DNA from: Tragulus kanchil
Taxonomy: Eukaryota > Chordata > Mammalia > Artiodactyla > Tragulidae
Assembly: GCA_022376925.1 (NCBI GenBank)
Contig: JAIOJX010000025.1
Location: forward strand, 94,763,608-94,827,607
DNA: 64,000 bases
Reading direction: 5' to 3'
Part shown: in pieces, positions 35,090 to 45,672 of the stretch
Numbering within the stretch: position 1 is the first letter of the stretch
Layout: the number at the start of each line of letters is the position of its first letter
Translations under genes and position numbers: made by a program
Notes under the pieces: generated by a model
Databases searched by the model: none
Told to the model about the DNA's origin: nothing
What the model saw: only the letters and a program-made list of their open reading frames with translations

Positions 35090-36415
35090 TTGACCGAAGA
35101 AAAATACAAAACCTTAAAGTTGCAAGCTAAGTTTTATTTGAGGGCCTTATTGAAGACTGTAGCTCAGAAGACATCCTCTCAGATAGCTCTGAGGAACTGC
35201 TGCAAAGGCATGAGGATAAGGGAGTTGCCAGGATACTTAGGAGATTTTGCTGAAATGAAAGACAAAAAGCAGCAAAACAAAACAAAACAAAAAACCCAAA
35301 CCATGTTTCGTGGTCTGTACACGGATTAGAAAAGAATTTCCAGACATAATGCAGAATGAGAGAAGAATAAAGTTTTTTAGAGTGGGAGACACGGTTAGGA
35401 CAGTGGGCCAGCTTCCTGATAGTCAGGGAGAACTGATGTGGAACAGGGGTTTTTGATCCATTTTTATAGCTAGGGTCCAAGGAGTGGGATAGGGGTCTTA
35501 CAGGTCATTTGCTGATTGGATGAGATGTGGTGTACTGGCTGGGGGAAGAGTAATGATTACAGAATGGGGGAGGGAAGGACAATAAGGATCTGTTTTATCT
35601 GTTCCTGCATTGTGAGACCCTCCTTGTATACCCAGTTCTTTCCTCCTTTGGACACCGTACCATGTAGTCAAACATCAAAGGTAACTGATAGTCACAAAAA
35701 ACAGACAGTACTAGTTAATGATTTTAGTGTTTTTCTGTATAGGAAGATGCAAAACTCTGGGCTCTTTGTAATTATTGTGTAGATATGCATCTACGCAACT
35801 ATCCAGGGCCATTTGCCTGGAGCACAGAATGCTGCTCCTTTTCTCTGTCGTGATTCTCCTCAGATGGACCATCAGGGGTTGGGGAATGTGGCTGCAATAG
35901 CTGATGGCTAGATCCTTGTTTACTGGAATAAGAGACAACATTCTTTGTTTACCAGAATGGCAGGCAACTTCCTGGTCCAAGTCTGTTAGTTCCCTCTTAA
36001 ATGTAAATGAGTGTGAATGTTAATTTAAAATGTAAATGAGTTTCCCTAGATCTCAACCTGGGTCGTTATCATACTGGCCCTTGTTTTTCCATAATTGGAC
36101 AGAGTCAGGAGATGTGGGGGAGTGGGGTTGCTTTGGAATGGGTCTAACAGCAGAAAGTTCTTATAAAATCTTCCATTGGCTGTGAGCTTGTTATGGGAAT
36201 AGGTGCCTTTTGCCTGTTGGAATCCTGGGTCTGGTGTTGTATTTAAGGCAAAACATACCTAGCTGTCATAGGCTCGAGGGAGGGGTGCAGGACAGTGTCC
36301 CCATCTTGGTTCTTGAATGACCACAGTAGCCTCTATGCAGTCACCTTGCTCTGCTTCTCTCTCCAGCACCCCACCCCCACCCCCATCAGAGTGATCTTTT
36401 AAAACATAATTAGAT
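35090..36415 (-). mobile_element. Ruminant LTR-like sequence
   Basis: 'gcaagctaagttttatttga' followed by 'cctctcagatagctctgagg' and 'gttgccaggatacttaggag' resembles the antisense end of a ruminant endogenous-retrovirus LTR; compare 51,440-51,960. The stretch appears mosaic, and only its first and middle parts are recognisable. The family name is not assigned. No protein remains. Confidence 0.45.
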
Positions 36416-38160
36416 CATGTTATTCTTCTACCCTGAACTTTTTGGTGCCTTCCAGTGTAAGAATCGCAAAGACACGGTGGGCTGCAAGCTGTTAGGGAAG
36501 AAGTTTATTTGGGAAGAGTTCCCAGGCGAGATCCACAGGTCCGAGAGATGGGCCAGGGAAGTCGCGCCCCGGAGATGGGACGAGGAGGTTTTATTAGGGA
36601 GGAAAGGGGAGCAGGAGAAAAGGGGAGGGGGATCCCTCAGGGCAGGCGCAGAAATGAGTTCTTTGTTTAAGCTTGGCGGGAAGTCCAGTGATGAGTCTAC
36701 TGTCTTTGAGGTGTCCGCGGGCTGGGGGTGTGAAGTTCTTGACACTTTCCAGATGCAGTGAGGAATCTTTATGGCCAAGGCTATCTCCTTATCGCAGGTC
36801 TAAGGAGACTCTCAGGCGCCAGCAGAGCAACTGACCCCCTGATTTAGTGCCTGGGAGTCTCTGGTCGTGGTGTTGACCCTAACAACTGGCCCTTTCTTAT
36901 GACTATTTAGTGCTGGGGAATCTCCTGCCGCTGTGTTAACCCTTTAATAGGAAGATGCAAAACTCTGGGCTCTTTGTAATTATTGTGTAGATATGCATCT
37001 ACGCAACTATCCAGGGCCATTTGCCTGGAGCACAGAATGCTGCTCCTTTCTCTGTCGTGATTCTCCTCAGATGGACCATCAGGGGTTGGGGAATGTGGCT
37101 GCAATAGCTGATGGCTAGATCCTTGTTTACTGGAATAAGAGACAACATTCTTTGTTTACCAGAATGGCAGGCAACTTCCTGGTCCAAGTCTGTTAGTTCC
37201 TCTTAAATGTAAATGAGTGTGAATGTTAATTTAAAATGTAAATGAGTTTCCCTAGATCTCAACCTGGGTCGTTATCATACTGGCCCTTGTTTTTCCATAA
37301 TTGGACAGAGTCAGGAGATGTGGGGGAGTGGGGTTGCTTTGGAATGGGTCTAACAGCAGAAAGTTCTTATAAAATCTTCCATTGGCTGTGAGCTTGTTAT
37401 GGGAATAGGTGCCTTTTGCCTGTTGGAATCCTGGGTCTGGTGTTGTATTTAAGGCAAAACATACCTAGCTGTCATAGGCTCGAGGGAGGGGTGCAGGACA
37501 GTGTCCCCATCTTGGTTCTTGAATGACCACAGTAGCCTCTATGCAGTCACCTTGCTCTGCTTCTCTCTCCAGCACCCCACCCCACCCCATCAGAGTGATC
37601 TTTTAAAACATAATTAGATCATGTTATTCTTCTACCCTGAACTTTTTGGTGCCTTCCAGTGTAAGAATCGCAAAGACACGGTGGGCTGCAAGCTGTTAGG
37701 GAAGAAGTTTATTTGGGAAGAGTTCCCGGGCGAGATCCACAGGTCTGAGAGATGGGCCAGGGAAATCGCGCCCCGGAGATGGGACGAGGAGGTTTTATTA
37801 GGGAGGAAAGGGGAGCAGGAGAAAAGGGGAGGGGGATCCCTCAGGGCAGGCGCAGAAATGAGTTCTTTGTTTAAGCTTGGCGGGAAGTCCAGTGATGAGT
37901 CTACTGTCTTTGAGGTGTCCGCGGGCTGGGGGTGTGAAGTTCTTGACACTTTCCAGATGCAGTGAGGAATCTTTATGGCCAAGGCTATCTCCTTATCGCA
38001 GGTCTAAGGAGACTCTCAGGCGCCAGCAGGCAAGCAACTGACCCCCTGATTTAGTGCCTGGGAGTCTCTGGTCGTGGTGTTGACCCTAACAACTGGCCCT
38101 TTCTTATGACTATTTAGTGCTGGGGAATCTCCTGCCGCTGTGTTAACCCTTTAATAGCCT
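35739..38160. repeat. Adjacent direct duplication L (~1.2 kb unit)
   Basis: 35,739-36,946 recurs at 36,947-38,160. The offset drifts from 1,208 to 1,204 through losses in homopolymers. The unit spans host sequence and most of the 3' LTR. Copies of the LTR differ at a few bases (for example near 36,526, 36,541 and 36,560 against 37,730, 37,746 and 37,764). Confidence 0.92.
37655..37659. other. Target-site duplication, 3' LTR side
   Basis: tccag directly abuts the LTR terminus; the same five bases follow the 5' LTR at 49,578-49,582. Class I proviruses usually make 4-6 bp duplications. Caution: the sequence just inside the 3' LTR also contains 'ttccag', so chance similarity is possible. Confidence 0.7.
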
Positions 38161-38172
38161 ACCACCCTAACA
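37660..38172 (-). repeat. 3' LTR of the provirus (partial extra copy 36,456-36,946)
   Basis: About 513 bp. On the minus strand it begins TGTTAGGG and ends TTACA, the usual TG...CA termini. Two antisense AATAAA signals are visible ('gtttatttggg' and 'gttttattaggg'); the one nearer the 3' end probably serves polyadenylation. A truncated further copy lies at 39,060-39,261 from duplication M. Confidence 0.9.
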
Positions 38173-38510
38173 TTCCAGCCTTTTTGGTAATATAGGGCGC
38201 TGAACTTTGTCTGGCTATTTCCTGCTGAGTCTTCGTTTGGACATGGGGAGTATAAGGCTGGTCTGAGGGTGGTGGGCTGGTGGGCAGTCAGGAATAGGGC
38301 TGAAGGAGCATCTGATGAATAGCGACCTGTGAGATTTCTTTCATTCAGCTCAGTAGAAATCTGAGGAAACAAGGAGCAAGCATGAGTAAAAGTGAAATAA
38401 TTAGAAGGGGTCCTAAGAGAGGGGTTATCCATGCCATTAGGGGAGAGCGCCACCACTCTTCAAAGAGTGATGGGGACTGTCTACCAGAGCGAAGCTGTTC
38501 CCCCAGCCGA
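38173..38510 (-). pseudogene. env: env transmembrane-subunit remnant (second copy ~39,262-39,599)
   Basis: Env transmembrane subunits anchor the envelope and carry the fusion machinery. Here only the end is left. On the minus strand, about 38,380-38,430, a hydrophobic run includes the residues TPLLGPLLIISLLLML, a layout typical of gammaretroviral membrane anchors. A Trp-rich juxtamembrane part with FEEWW precedes it, and a short cytoplasmic part follows. The surface subunit, fusion peptide and ectodomain are absent because integrase sequence joins immediately upstream. The frame is open across the anchor but reaches a stop soon after. An antisense A-run precedes the 3' LTR and may be the polypurine tract (38,173-38,190). 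Non-functional. Confidence 0.75.
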
Positions 38511-39600
38511 GTCAGGACGTTCGTGTTGAGTCAATTTGCCAGTCTTCTCCCGGGAGGTGTCCTCTCATCTGATGTGCTGGCGGCCTGATGTGAAGCCCTC
38601 CTTGGGATGAGGTGCCAGAGCAAATGTGACACTGCGAGTGGACCTGCTTAATCAGAGTTTTTAGATTGGGGTGAAAGAATAAAGGCTCTAAGAAATGGAA
38701 CATAGCTCGTGGGCCAATATGTAGTGTCTGATGTACCTGGGTTAGGATGTCTAATGTCTGGGAGGCGGGAAGGGCTATTTTGTTTTGTACAGTAATTTAT
38801 CTTTCTTTTGAGTAAGCGCCTCCATGTGTGTTTAAGAGTGATTGTTCTTCTGGAGAGTAGTTAGGGGTTTTAGTGGGGGTCAAGAATAAAGCAGTGTTAG
38901 TAGTGGCTTCTGGCCACAGCATCTGCTCTAGCATTGCCTCAGGCTACTGAGTTATTTTGAGACTGGTGCCCTTTGCAGTATATAACAGCCACTTTGTGGG
39001 GGAGTTGGAGAGCCTCTAATAGCTTGAAAATGAGTGGAGCACTGGTAATAGGTTTTTGGCTTTATGGCCAAGGCTATCTCCTTATCGCAGGTCTAAGGAG
39101 ACTCTCAGGCGCCAGCAGGCAAGCAACTGACCCCCTGATTTAGTGCCTGGGAGTCTCTGGTCGTGGTGTTGACCCTAACAACTGGCCCTTTCTTATGACT
39201 ATTTAGTGCTGGGGAATCTCCTGCCGCTGTGTTAACCCTTTAATAGCCTACCACCCTAACATTCCAGCCTTTTTGGTAATATAGGGCGCTGAACTTTGTC
39301 TGGCTATTTCCTGCTGAGTCTTCGTTTGGACATGGGGAGTATAAGGCTGGTCTGAGGGTGGTGGGCTGGTGGGCAGTCAGGAATAGGGCTGAAGGAGCAT
39401 CTGATGAATAGCGACCTGTGAGATTTCTTTCATTCAGCTCAGTAGAAATCTGAGGAAACAAGGAGCAAGCATGAGTAAAAGTGAAATAATTAGAAGGGGT
39501 CCTAAGAGAGGGGTTATCCATGCCATTAGGGGAGAGCGCCACCACTCTTCAAAGAGTGATGGGGACTGTCTACCAGAGCGAAGCTGTTCCCCCAGCCGAG

Positions 39601-39860
39601 TCAGGACGTTCGTGTTGAGTCAATTTGCCAGTCTTCTCCCGGGAGGTGTCCTCTCATCTGATGTGCTGGCGGCCTGATGTGAAGCCCTCCTTGGGATGAG
39701 GTGCCAGAGCAAATGTGACACTGCGAGTGGACCTGCTTAATCAGAGTTTTTAGATTGGGGTGAAAGAATAAAGGCTCTAAGAAATGGAACATAGCTCGTG
39801 GGCCAATATGTAGTGTCTGATGTACCTGGGTTAGGATGTCTAATGTCTGGGAGGCGGGAA
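39601..39860 (-). pseudogene. pol: Integrase N-terminal zinc domain and start of core (second copy ~38,512-38,770)
   Basis: Integrase joins viral DNA to host DNA. The minus strand shows the HHCC zinc-binding module: HQTLH at 39,808-39,822 and CHIC at 39,709-39,720. WQID follows at 39,619-39,630; its Asp should be the first catalytic residue of the DDE triad. The sequence then leaves integrase and runs into env anchor sequence. The rest of the catalytic core and the C-terminal DNA-binding domain are missing. A shift in frame separates it from RNase H. Confidence 0.85.
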
Positions 39861-41965
39861 GGGCTATTTTGTTTTGTACAGTAATTTATCTTTCTTTTGA
39901 GTAAGCGCCTCCATGTGTGTTTAAGAGTGATTGTTCTTCTGGAGAGTAGTTAGGGGTTTTAGTGGGGGTCAAGAATAAAGCAGTGTTAGTAGTGGCTTCT
40001 GGCCACAGCATCTGCTCTAGCATTGCCTCAGGCTACTGAGTTATTTTGAGACTGGTGCCCTTTGCAGTATATAACAGCCACTTTGTGGGGGAGTTGGAGA
40101 GCCTCTAATAGCTTGAAAATGAGTGGAGCACTGGTAATAGGTGATCCTTTTGTCGTTAGGAACCCACGCTCTTTCCATATAGCCGCATGACAATGTGTAA
40201 TGAGAAAGGCATACTTAGAGTCTGTGTATATGTTGACTGTTTTTCCTTTGGCCAGGTGGAGGGCTCGGGTGAGAGCCACTAGTTCTGCCTTTTGGGAGGT
40301 TGTCCCTTCTGGAAGACAGGAGGCTTCCAGTGTAGAGGACTCAGAGACGATTGCATATGCAGCCCTACGAGTCCCGGTGTTATCCAATATCGAACTCCCG
40401 TCTACAAACAAAGTCAGATCCGGGCTAGGGAGTGGGCAGTCTAACAAGTCCTTTCGGGGGAGGGAGAGTTCTTCTACCACTTCAGGGCAGGAGTGTAGCG
40501 GGAAGGGGAGTATTGTGGACTTGGGCAGTAAAGAAGCAGGGTTTAAAGGAGGAGAAGGGCATAGAGTAATAAGGGGGTTTTCAATGAACAGCAGGTATGC
40601 GGGAGGGTCCCAGCAGGGAAAGAGAGCGGTGGGTTAGTAAATCTTGAAGTCTGTGGGTTGAAAAGACCGATAAGGGTTGAGACAGCATCAGTTTGAGAGA
40701 TTCCTTTGTCAACTCTGAGGCTGCTGCTAGAGCCCAGAGGCAAGGTTGCCATCCTTTAACAGTATTATCTAGCTGCTTTGATAGATAAGTGATAGGCTGA
40801 TAGGCAGGGCCTAGTGGTTGAGCCAGAAGGCCGGTTGCTATTCCTGTTTTTCGTCGGGGGTTTGGGTTGATAGAGTAAAAGTGAATAGGTCTTTGATAGG
40901 CAGGGCCTTAGCCAAGTATGGAATAGTGTCTGATGTACCTGGGTTAGGATGTCTAATGTCTGGGAGGCGGAAGGGCTATTTTGTTTTGTACAGTAATTTA
41001 TCTTTCTTTGAGTAAGCGCCTCCATGTGTGTTTAAGAGTGATTGTTCTTCTGGAGAGTAGTTAGGGGTTTTAGTGGGGGTCAAGAATAAAGCAGTGTTAG
41101 TAGTGGCTTCTGGCCACAGCATCTGCTCTAGCATTGCCTCAGGCTACTGAGTTATTTTGAGACTGGTGCCCTTTGCAGTATATAACAGCCACTTTGTGGG
41201 GGAGTTGGAGAGCCTCTAATAGCTTGAAAATGAGTGGAGCACTGGTAATAGGTGATCCTTTTGTCGTTAGGAACCCACGCTCTTTCCATATAGCCGCATG
41301 ACAATGTGTAATGAGAAAGGCATACTTAGAGTCTGTGTATATGTTGACTGTTTTTCCTTTGGCCAGGTGGAGGGCTCGGGTGAGAGCCACTAGTTCTGCC
41401 TTTTGGGAGGTTGTCCCTTCTGGAAGACAGGAGGCTTCCAGTGTAGAGGACTCAGAGACGATTGCATATGCAGCCCGACGAGTCCCGGTGTTATCCAATA
41501 TCGAACTCCCGTCTACAAACAAAGTCAGATCCGGGCTAGGGAGTGGGCAGTCTAACAAGTCCTTTCGGGGGAGGGAGAGTTCTTCTACCACTTCAGGGCA
41601 GGAGTGTAGCGGGAAGGGGAGTATTGTGGACTTGGGCAGTAAAGAAGCAGGGTTTAAAGGAGGAGAAGGGCATAGAGTAATAAGGGGGTTTTCAATGAAC
41701 AGCAGGTATGCGGGAGGGTCCCAGCAGGGAAAGAGAGCGGTGGGTTAGTAAATCTTGAAGTCTGTGGGTTGAAAAGACCGATAAGGGTTGAGACAGCATC
41801 AGTTTGAGAGATTCCTTTGTCAACTCTGAGGCTGCTGCTAGAGCCCAGAGGCAAGGTTGCCATCCTTTAACAGTATTATCTAGCTGCTTTGATAGATAAG
41901 TGATAGGCTGATAGGCAGGGCCTAGTGGTTGAGCCAGAAGGCCGGTTGCTATTCCTGTTTTTTCG
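39811..41965. repeat. Adjacent direct duplication N (~1.11 kb unit)
   Basis: 39,811-40,923 recurs from 40,924 with offset 1,111-1,113. The first copy ends scrambled at 40,850-40,923. The opening bases also recur at 38,722 through duplication M, giving three copies. One substitution is seen in RNase H (40,369 t against 41,480 g, by eye). Confidence 0.92.
41139..41591 (-). pseudogene. pol: RNase H domain of pol (second copy 40,028-40,480)
   Basis: RNase H degrades the RNA strand during reverse transcription. In this 150-codon open stretch the expected acidic residues are visible in order: FVDGSS near the start, AELVALTRAL in the middle and YTDSKYAF further on. A late KGHQSQNN corresponds to the His-containing loop. 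The domain looks close to full length, and this is the best-preserved enzyme part. It is in a different frame from the reverse transcriptase, so at least one frameshift separates them. It lies between the RT connection region and integrase, as expected for class I pol. Confidence 0.9.
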
Positions 41966-43000
41966 TCGGTGAAGAGGTGAAAGGGTTTATTAGGGTCTGG
42001 TAATGCGAGAGTCGGAGAAGCGATCAGAATATCTCAAAGAACATGGAAAGCTTTTGTCACTTTTGTAGGGGAAGTCAAAGGCCCTGTGGGGGTTTCCTTC
42101 GCTGCTTGATAGAGGGGCCTAGCAAGAATGGCAAAGTTGGGTATCCAGTGTCTGAAAAATCCTACTAGACCCAGGAAGGAAAGAATTTGATCAGCGGTAG
42201 TGGGAGGAGTCAGACTCCGTAGTGCCTGTATTCTATCTGTGGTCAGAGTTTTTGAGGAGCGGTTTAAGCTAACTCCTAAATAGGTGACTGTGGGGCTGGA
42301 TAGTTGGGCTTTAGAGGGAGTGACTCGATATCCCCTTTGTCCTAAGAAATTGAGAAGCGTTATTAAGGTGTCTTGTGAATGAGAATAAGAGGGGCTGCAT
42401 AATAGTAAATCATCGACATATTGTAAGAGATGGCTGTCCGGTAATGGGCAGCCAGTTAGGTCTTTAGCTAGAGCTTGTCCAAACAGGTGGGGACTGTCCC
42501 TAAACCCTTGGGGGAGGACTGTCCAGGTGAGTTGTTGTGAGACCTGGGTGTCTGGATCAGTCCATGTGAAGGCAAAAAGAAATTAGGAATCAGGCTGAAG
42601 AGGGATGGTAAAGAAGGCATCCTTAAGATCTAGGACAGTATAGTGGGTGGTGTTCGGAGGAATATGAGAGAGAAGGGTATAAGGATTTGGGACTACTGGG
42701 TGAATAGGAAGAACTGCCTCATTGATCAGGCGAAGATCTTGGACCAGTCTATAGGCTCCTGTGGGCTTTTTTATAGGAAGGATCGGAGTATTACAGGGAG
42801 AGTTGGTAGGAGTGAGAAGGCCTTGGTCTAGCAACCGGGTGATGATTGGTTTGAGTCCCCTTCTATGAGCATCAGAAATAGGGAATTGGGGCTTCGATGG
42901 GAAATAAGAGGGATCTTTTAGTTTAATGAGTACTGGTTGATGGTGGGCAGCGATGACTGGGGTGGCTGTGTCCCAGACTATAGGATCAGCTTTAATGTCA
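41950..43000 (-). pseudogene. pol: Reverse transcriptase of pol, broken
   Basis: The polymerase fingers and palm begin around the residues LKDPSYFPSK and continue through LVQDLRLINEA and YTVLDLKDAFF, which holds the first catalytic Asp. The catalytic YVDD is encoded at 42,409-42,420 in the same frame. An in-frame TAA at 42,580-42,582 interrupts the domain shortly after the DLKDAFF motif. Another stop lies near 42,030 (TTT-GAG-A region) before the connection domain. The reading frame is the same as gag and protease down to YVDD and is lost before RNase H. Only part of the coding stretch is single-copy; 41,965-43,426 is free of duplication. Confidence 0.9.
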
Positions 43001-43386
43001 GGGAGGACTTGGGGTGAATCGGTAGGAGGAACTAATAAGGAAAGGAGATGAGTGGCAGAGTCAGAGCCTATGAGCATGACCGTTTTTAGATGGGCTAGGA
43101 TATCTCGTCCTAAAAGCGGGAGAGGGCAGGAAGGAATAACTAAAAATGAGTGTGTAAAGTAGGTCGAATCGAGTTTGCAAGGTAGAGGCTCTGTTTGAAA
43201 GGGTGTAGTGGGCTGACCGTCTATACCCGTAACCGAGATCTGGGAAGTAGTCAAAGGTCCCGCATAGGATGGCAAAACAGAGTAGGTAGCCCCCGTGTCT
43301 ATTAAAAAGGAAATAGACTTACCCGCTACCTGGAGCGTTACCCTGGGCTCTGCGAGGGTGATGGGGGTCCTCGAGTCCGGGCCACG
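43000..43386 (-). pseudogene. pro: Retroviral aspartic protease
   Basis: Retroviral protease cleaves Gag and Gag-Pol. The active-site motif DTGA is encoded at 43,288-43,299 (minus strand), and the second conserved motif LLGRDIL lies downstream. The frame is continuous from just after the gag stop into reverse transcriptase with no start codon of its own, which fits production by stop-codon readthrough. This segment appears intact. Confidence 0.88.
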
Positions 43387-43923
43387 TCAGTCATTGGCCC
43401 AGCCCAGTAGGTCCAGAGGAGGGGGACTGGCAGGGCTCCGATGTGGAGGCATCAAGGTCATACCAGACCGTGTGGGACATTCACTCTTCCAGTGTCTCTT
43501 CTGGTTACACGATGGGCAGGGTCCGTTAGGGACTCGGGGATTGGGGCAATTCCTTGCCCAGTGGCCTTCTTTGCCACATTTGTAACATGGTCCTGGTGGG
43601 GTCTTTTGTGTGCCTTTAGATCCCCCTTGTTTACCTTTGGCATTGGCAGGCCTCAGGGCAGCTACCATGGCTTGGGTTTGGAGGGCTACCATCTGCTGCA
43701 GCTGGGCCTTACGTGAGGCCTCGGCTTCATCCTCTAGGGCATTAAAAACTTTAAAGGCCATATTTACCAGGTCTCGGATAGGGGTCTGCGGTCCCCTTTC
43801 TGCCTTTTGTAACTTTTTTCTAATGTCAGGAGCCGATTGGGAGATAAAGTGAGTAGCAAGAATGGTGGCTCCTGTGTCAGAGGCAGGGTCTATTGGAGTA
43901 TAAAGAGTTAGGGCCTCTGTAAG
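43387..43923 (-). pseudogene. gag: gag C-terminal part: capsid end and nucleocapsid with two CCHC knuckles (second copy ~44,555-45,051)
   Basis: Nucleocapsid binds viral RNA. Two zinc knuckles of the form C-x2-C-x4-H-x4-C are encoded: [14 protein letters not shown] and [14 protein letters not shown], around 43,480-43,590. The region before them is Gln/Ala-rich with a coiled-coil look (about 43,670-43,760) and ends the capsid. The frame closes with TGA at 43,387-43,389, directly in frame with protease. Two knuckles are more than the single one of murine-type gammaretroviruses. Confidence 0.9.
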
Positions 43924-45645
43924 TCAGTTAAGGAAGAGGGCCGGATTTTCATCCGGCATCTGGGTGACTTCTTGAAGTTTGGTATAGTTAACTACTTTAT
44001 GTGAGACAGTCCTCATTCCTGCTATTAGACATGTAATCATTTGATTTTGCCGCTGACGGCCAGGTTGCCCTGGTTGGTAATTCCAAGCTGGTTCGGTTCT
44101 GGGAACCGCCTCAGCGCCTAATGGCATAGTGTCATCAGTAAGATGTGTTTGGTCAGCGTGAGCTGTGGCAGCAATTAGAATTCGTTCTTTTTCTTCTGGA
44201 GTTAGGCTGGAGGATAGGACCACCTGGAGATCGTGCCAGGTAAGGTCATATGCTTGTGTAAGATATTGAAATTTTTTGATGTATAAAGAAGGGTTAGCAG
44301 ATAAAGAGCCTAGGCGTTTTTTAATTTGGGAGAGATCAGCAAGAGTGAAAGGTGAATGTACCCGCAGGACTCCGTCTGTCCAGGCCATTTCTCGAAGCGG
44401 GCATATAGGGGAAGAGTCTGTAGCAGGCGTAATTTTAGAGCGAGTGTGAGCACTAATGGGGGAGTCATAGAAAGAAGAAGGTCGCATAGATTCTGAGGAT
44501 GGAAGTGGCGGGTATGAAAGCGAGGCTATGAAGGGAGATGAGTGCATAGGCCCCCTGGCAGGGCTCCGATGTGGAGGCATCAAGGTCATACCAGACCGTG
44601 TGGGACATTCACTCTTCCAGTGTCTCTTCTGGTTACACGATGGGCAGGGTCCGTTAGGGACTCGGGGATTGGGGCAATTCCTTGCCCAGTGGCCTTCTTT
44701 GCCACATTTGTAACATGGTCCTGGTGGGGTCTTTTGTGTGCCTTTAGATCCCCCTTGTTTACCTTTGGCATTGGCAGGCCTCAGGGCAGCTACCATGGCT
44801 TGGGTTTGGAGGGCTACCATCTGCTGCAGCTGGGCCTTACGTGAGGCCTCGGCTTCATCCTCTAGGGCATTAAAAACTTTAAAGGCCATATTTACCAGGT
44901 CTCGGATAGGGGTCTGCGGTCCCCTTTCTGCCTTTTGTAACTTTTTTCTAATGTCAGGAGCCGATTGGGAGATAAAGTGAGTAGCAAGAATGGTGGCTCC
45001 TGTGTCAGAGGCAGGGTCTATTGGAGTATAAAGAGTTAGGGCCTCTGTAAGTCAGTTAAGGAAGAGGGCCGGATTTTCATCCGGCATCTGGGTGACTTCT
45101 TGAAGTTTGGTATAGTTAACTACTTTATGTGAGACAGTCCTCATTCCTGCTATTAGACATGTAATCATTTGATTTTGCCGCTGACGGCCAGGTTGCCCTG
45201 GTTGGTAATTCCAAGCTGGTTCGGTTCTGGGAACCGCCTCAGCGCCTAATGGCATAGTGTCATCAGTAAGATGTGTTTGGTCAGCGTGAGCTGTGGCAGC
45301 AATTAGAATTCGTTCTTTTTCTTCTGGAGTTAGGCTGGAGGATAGGACCACCTGGAGATCGTGCCAGGTAAGGTCATATGCTTGTGTAAGATATTGAAAT
45401 TTTTTGATGTATAAAGAAGGGTTAGCAGATAAAGAGCCTAGGCGTTTTTTAATTTGGGAGAGATCAGCAAGAGTGAAAGGTGAATGTACCCGCAGGACTC
45501 CGTCTGTCCAGGCCATTTCTCGAAGCGGGCATATAGGGGAAGAGTCTGTAGCAGGCGTAATTTTAGAGCGAGTGTGAGCACTAATGGGGGAGTCATAGAA
45601 AGAAGAAGGTCGCATAGATTCTGAGGATGGAAGTGGCGGGTATAA
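43427..45645. repeat. Adjacent direct duplication O (~1.13 kb unit)
   Basis: 43,427-44,554 recurs from 44,555 with offset 1,128. The first copy ends scrambled at about 44,510-44,554. The break makes nucleocapsid appear before capsid in one long open frame. Confidence 0.93.
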
Positions 45646-45672
45646 AGCCGAGGCTTGAGAAGGTGCAGGCAT
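45052..45672 (-). pseudogene. gag: gag capsid region, ends in a premature stop (partial copy 43,924-44,520)
   Basis: Capsid forms the virus core. The 206-codon open stretch has a Pro/Ser-rich lead, then residues resembling gammaretroviral capsid ([30 protein letters not shown]). The major homology region is entered at [12 protein letters not shown], where an in-frame TGA (45,052-45,054) stops translation; the same frame continues beyond it with the rest of the capsid. The upstream boundary with p12-like sequence is not defined. Confidence 0.85.

Larger units (their letters stand above)
37971..40148. repeat. Adjacent direct duplication M (~1.09 kb unit)
   Basis: 37,971-39,059 recurs at 39,060-40,148, offset 1,089. 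The unit starts inside the 3' LTR and ends inside RNase H, which cannot be a retroviral repeat unit. Confidence 0.93.

Noticed and set aside
38151..38456. 101-codon minus frame as a novel gene
   Set aside because: It is an alternate frame across the env anchor remnant and the LTR edge; the env-like reading is in another frame.
43924..44889. 321-codon minus-strand open frame, the longest in the window
   Set aside because: It starts in the second copy of the nucleocapsid region and crosses the duplication junction at 44,555 into capsid sequence, so nucleocapsid precedes capsid, the reverse of real gag. It is a product of the junction, not a gene.
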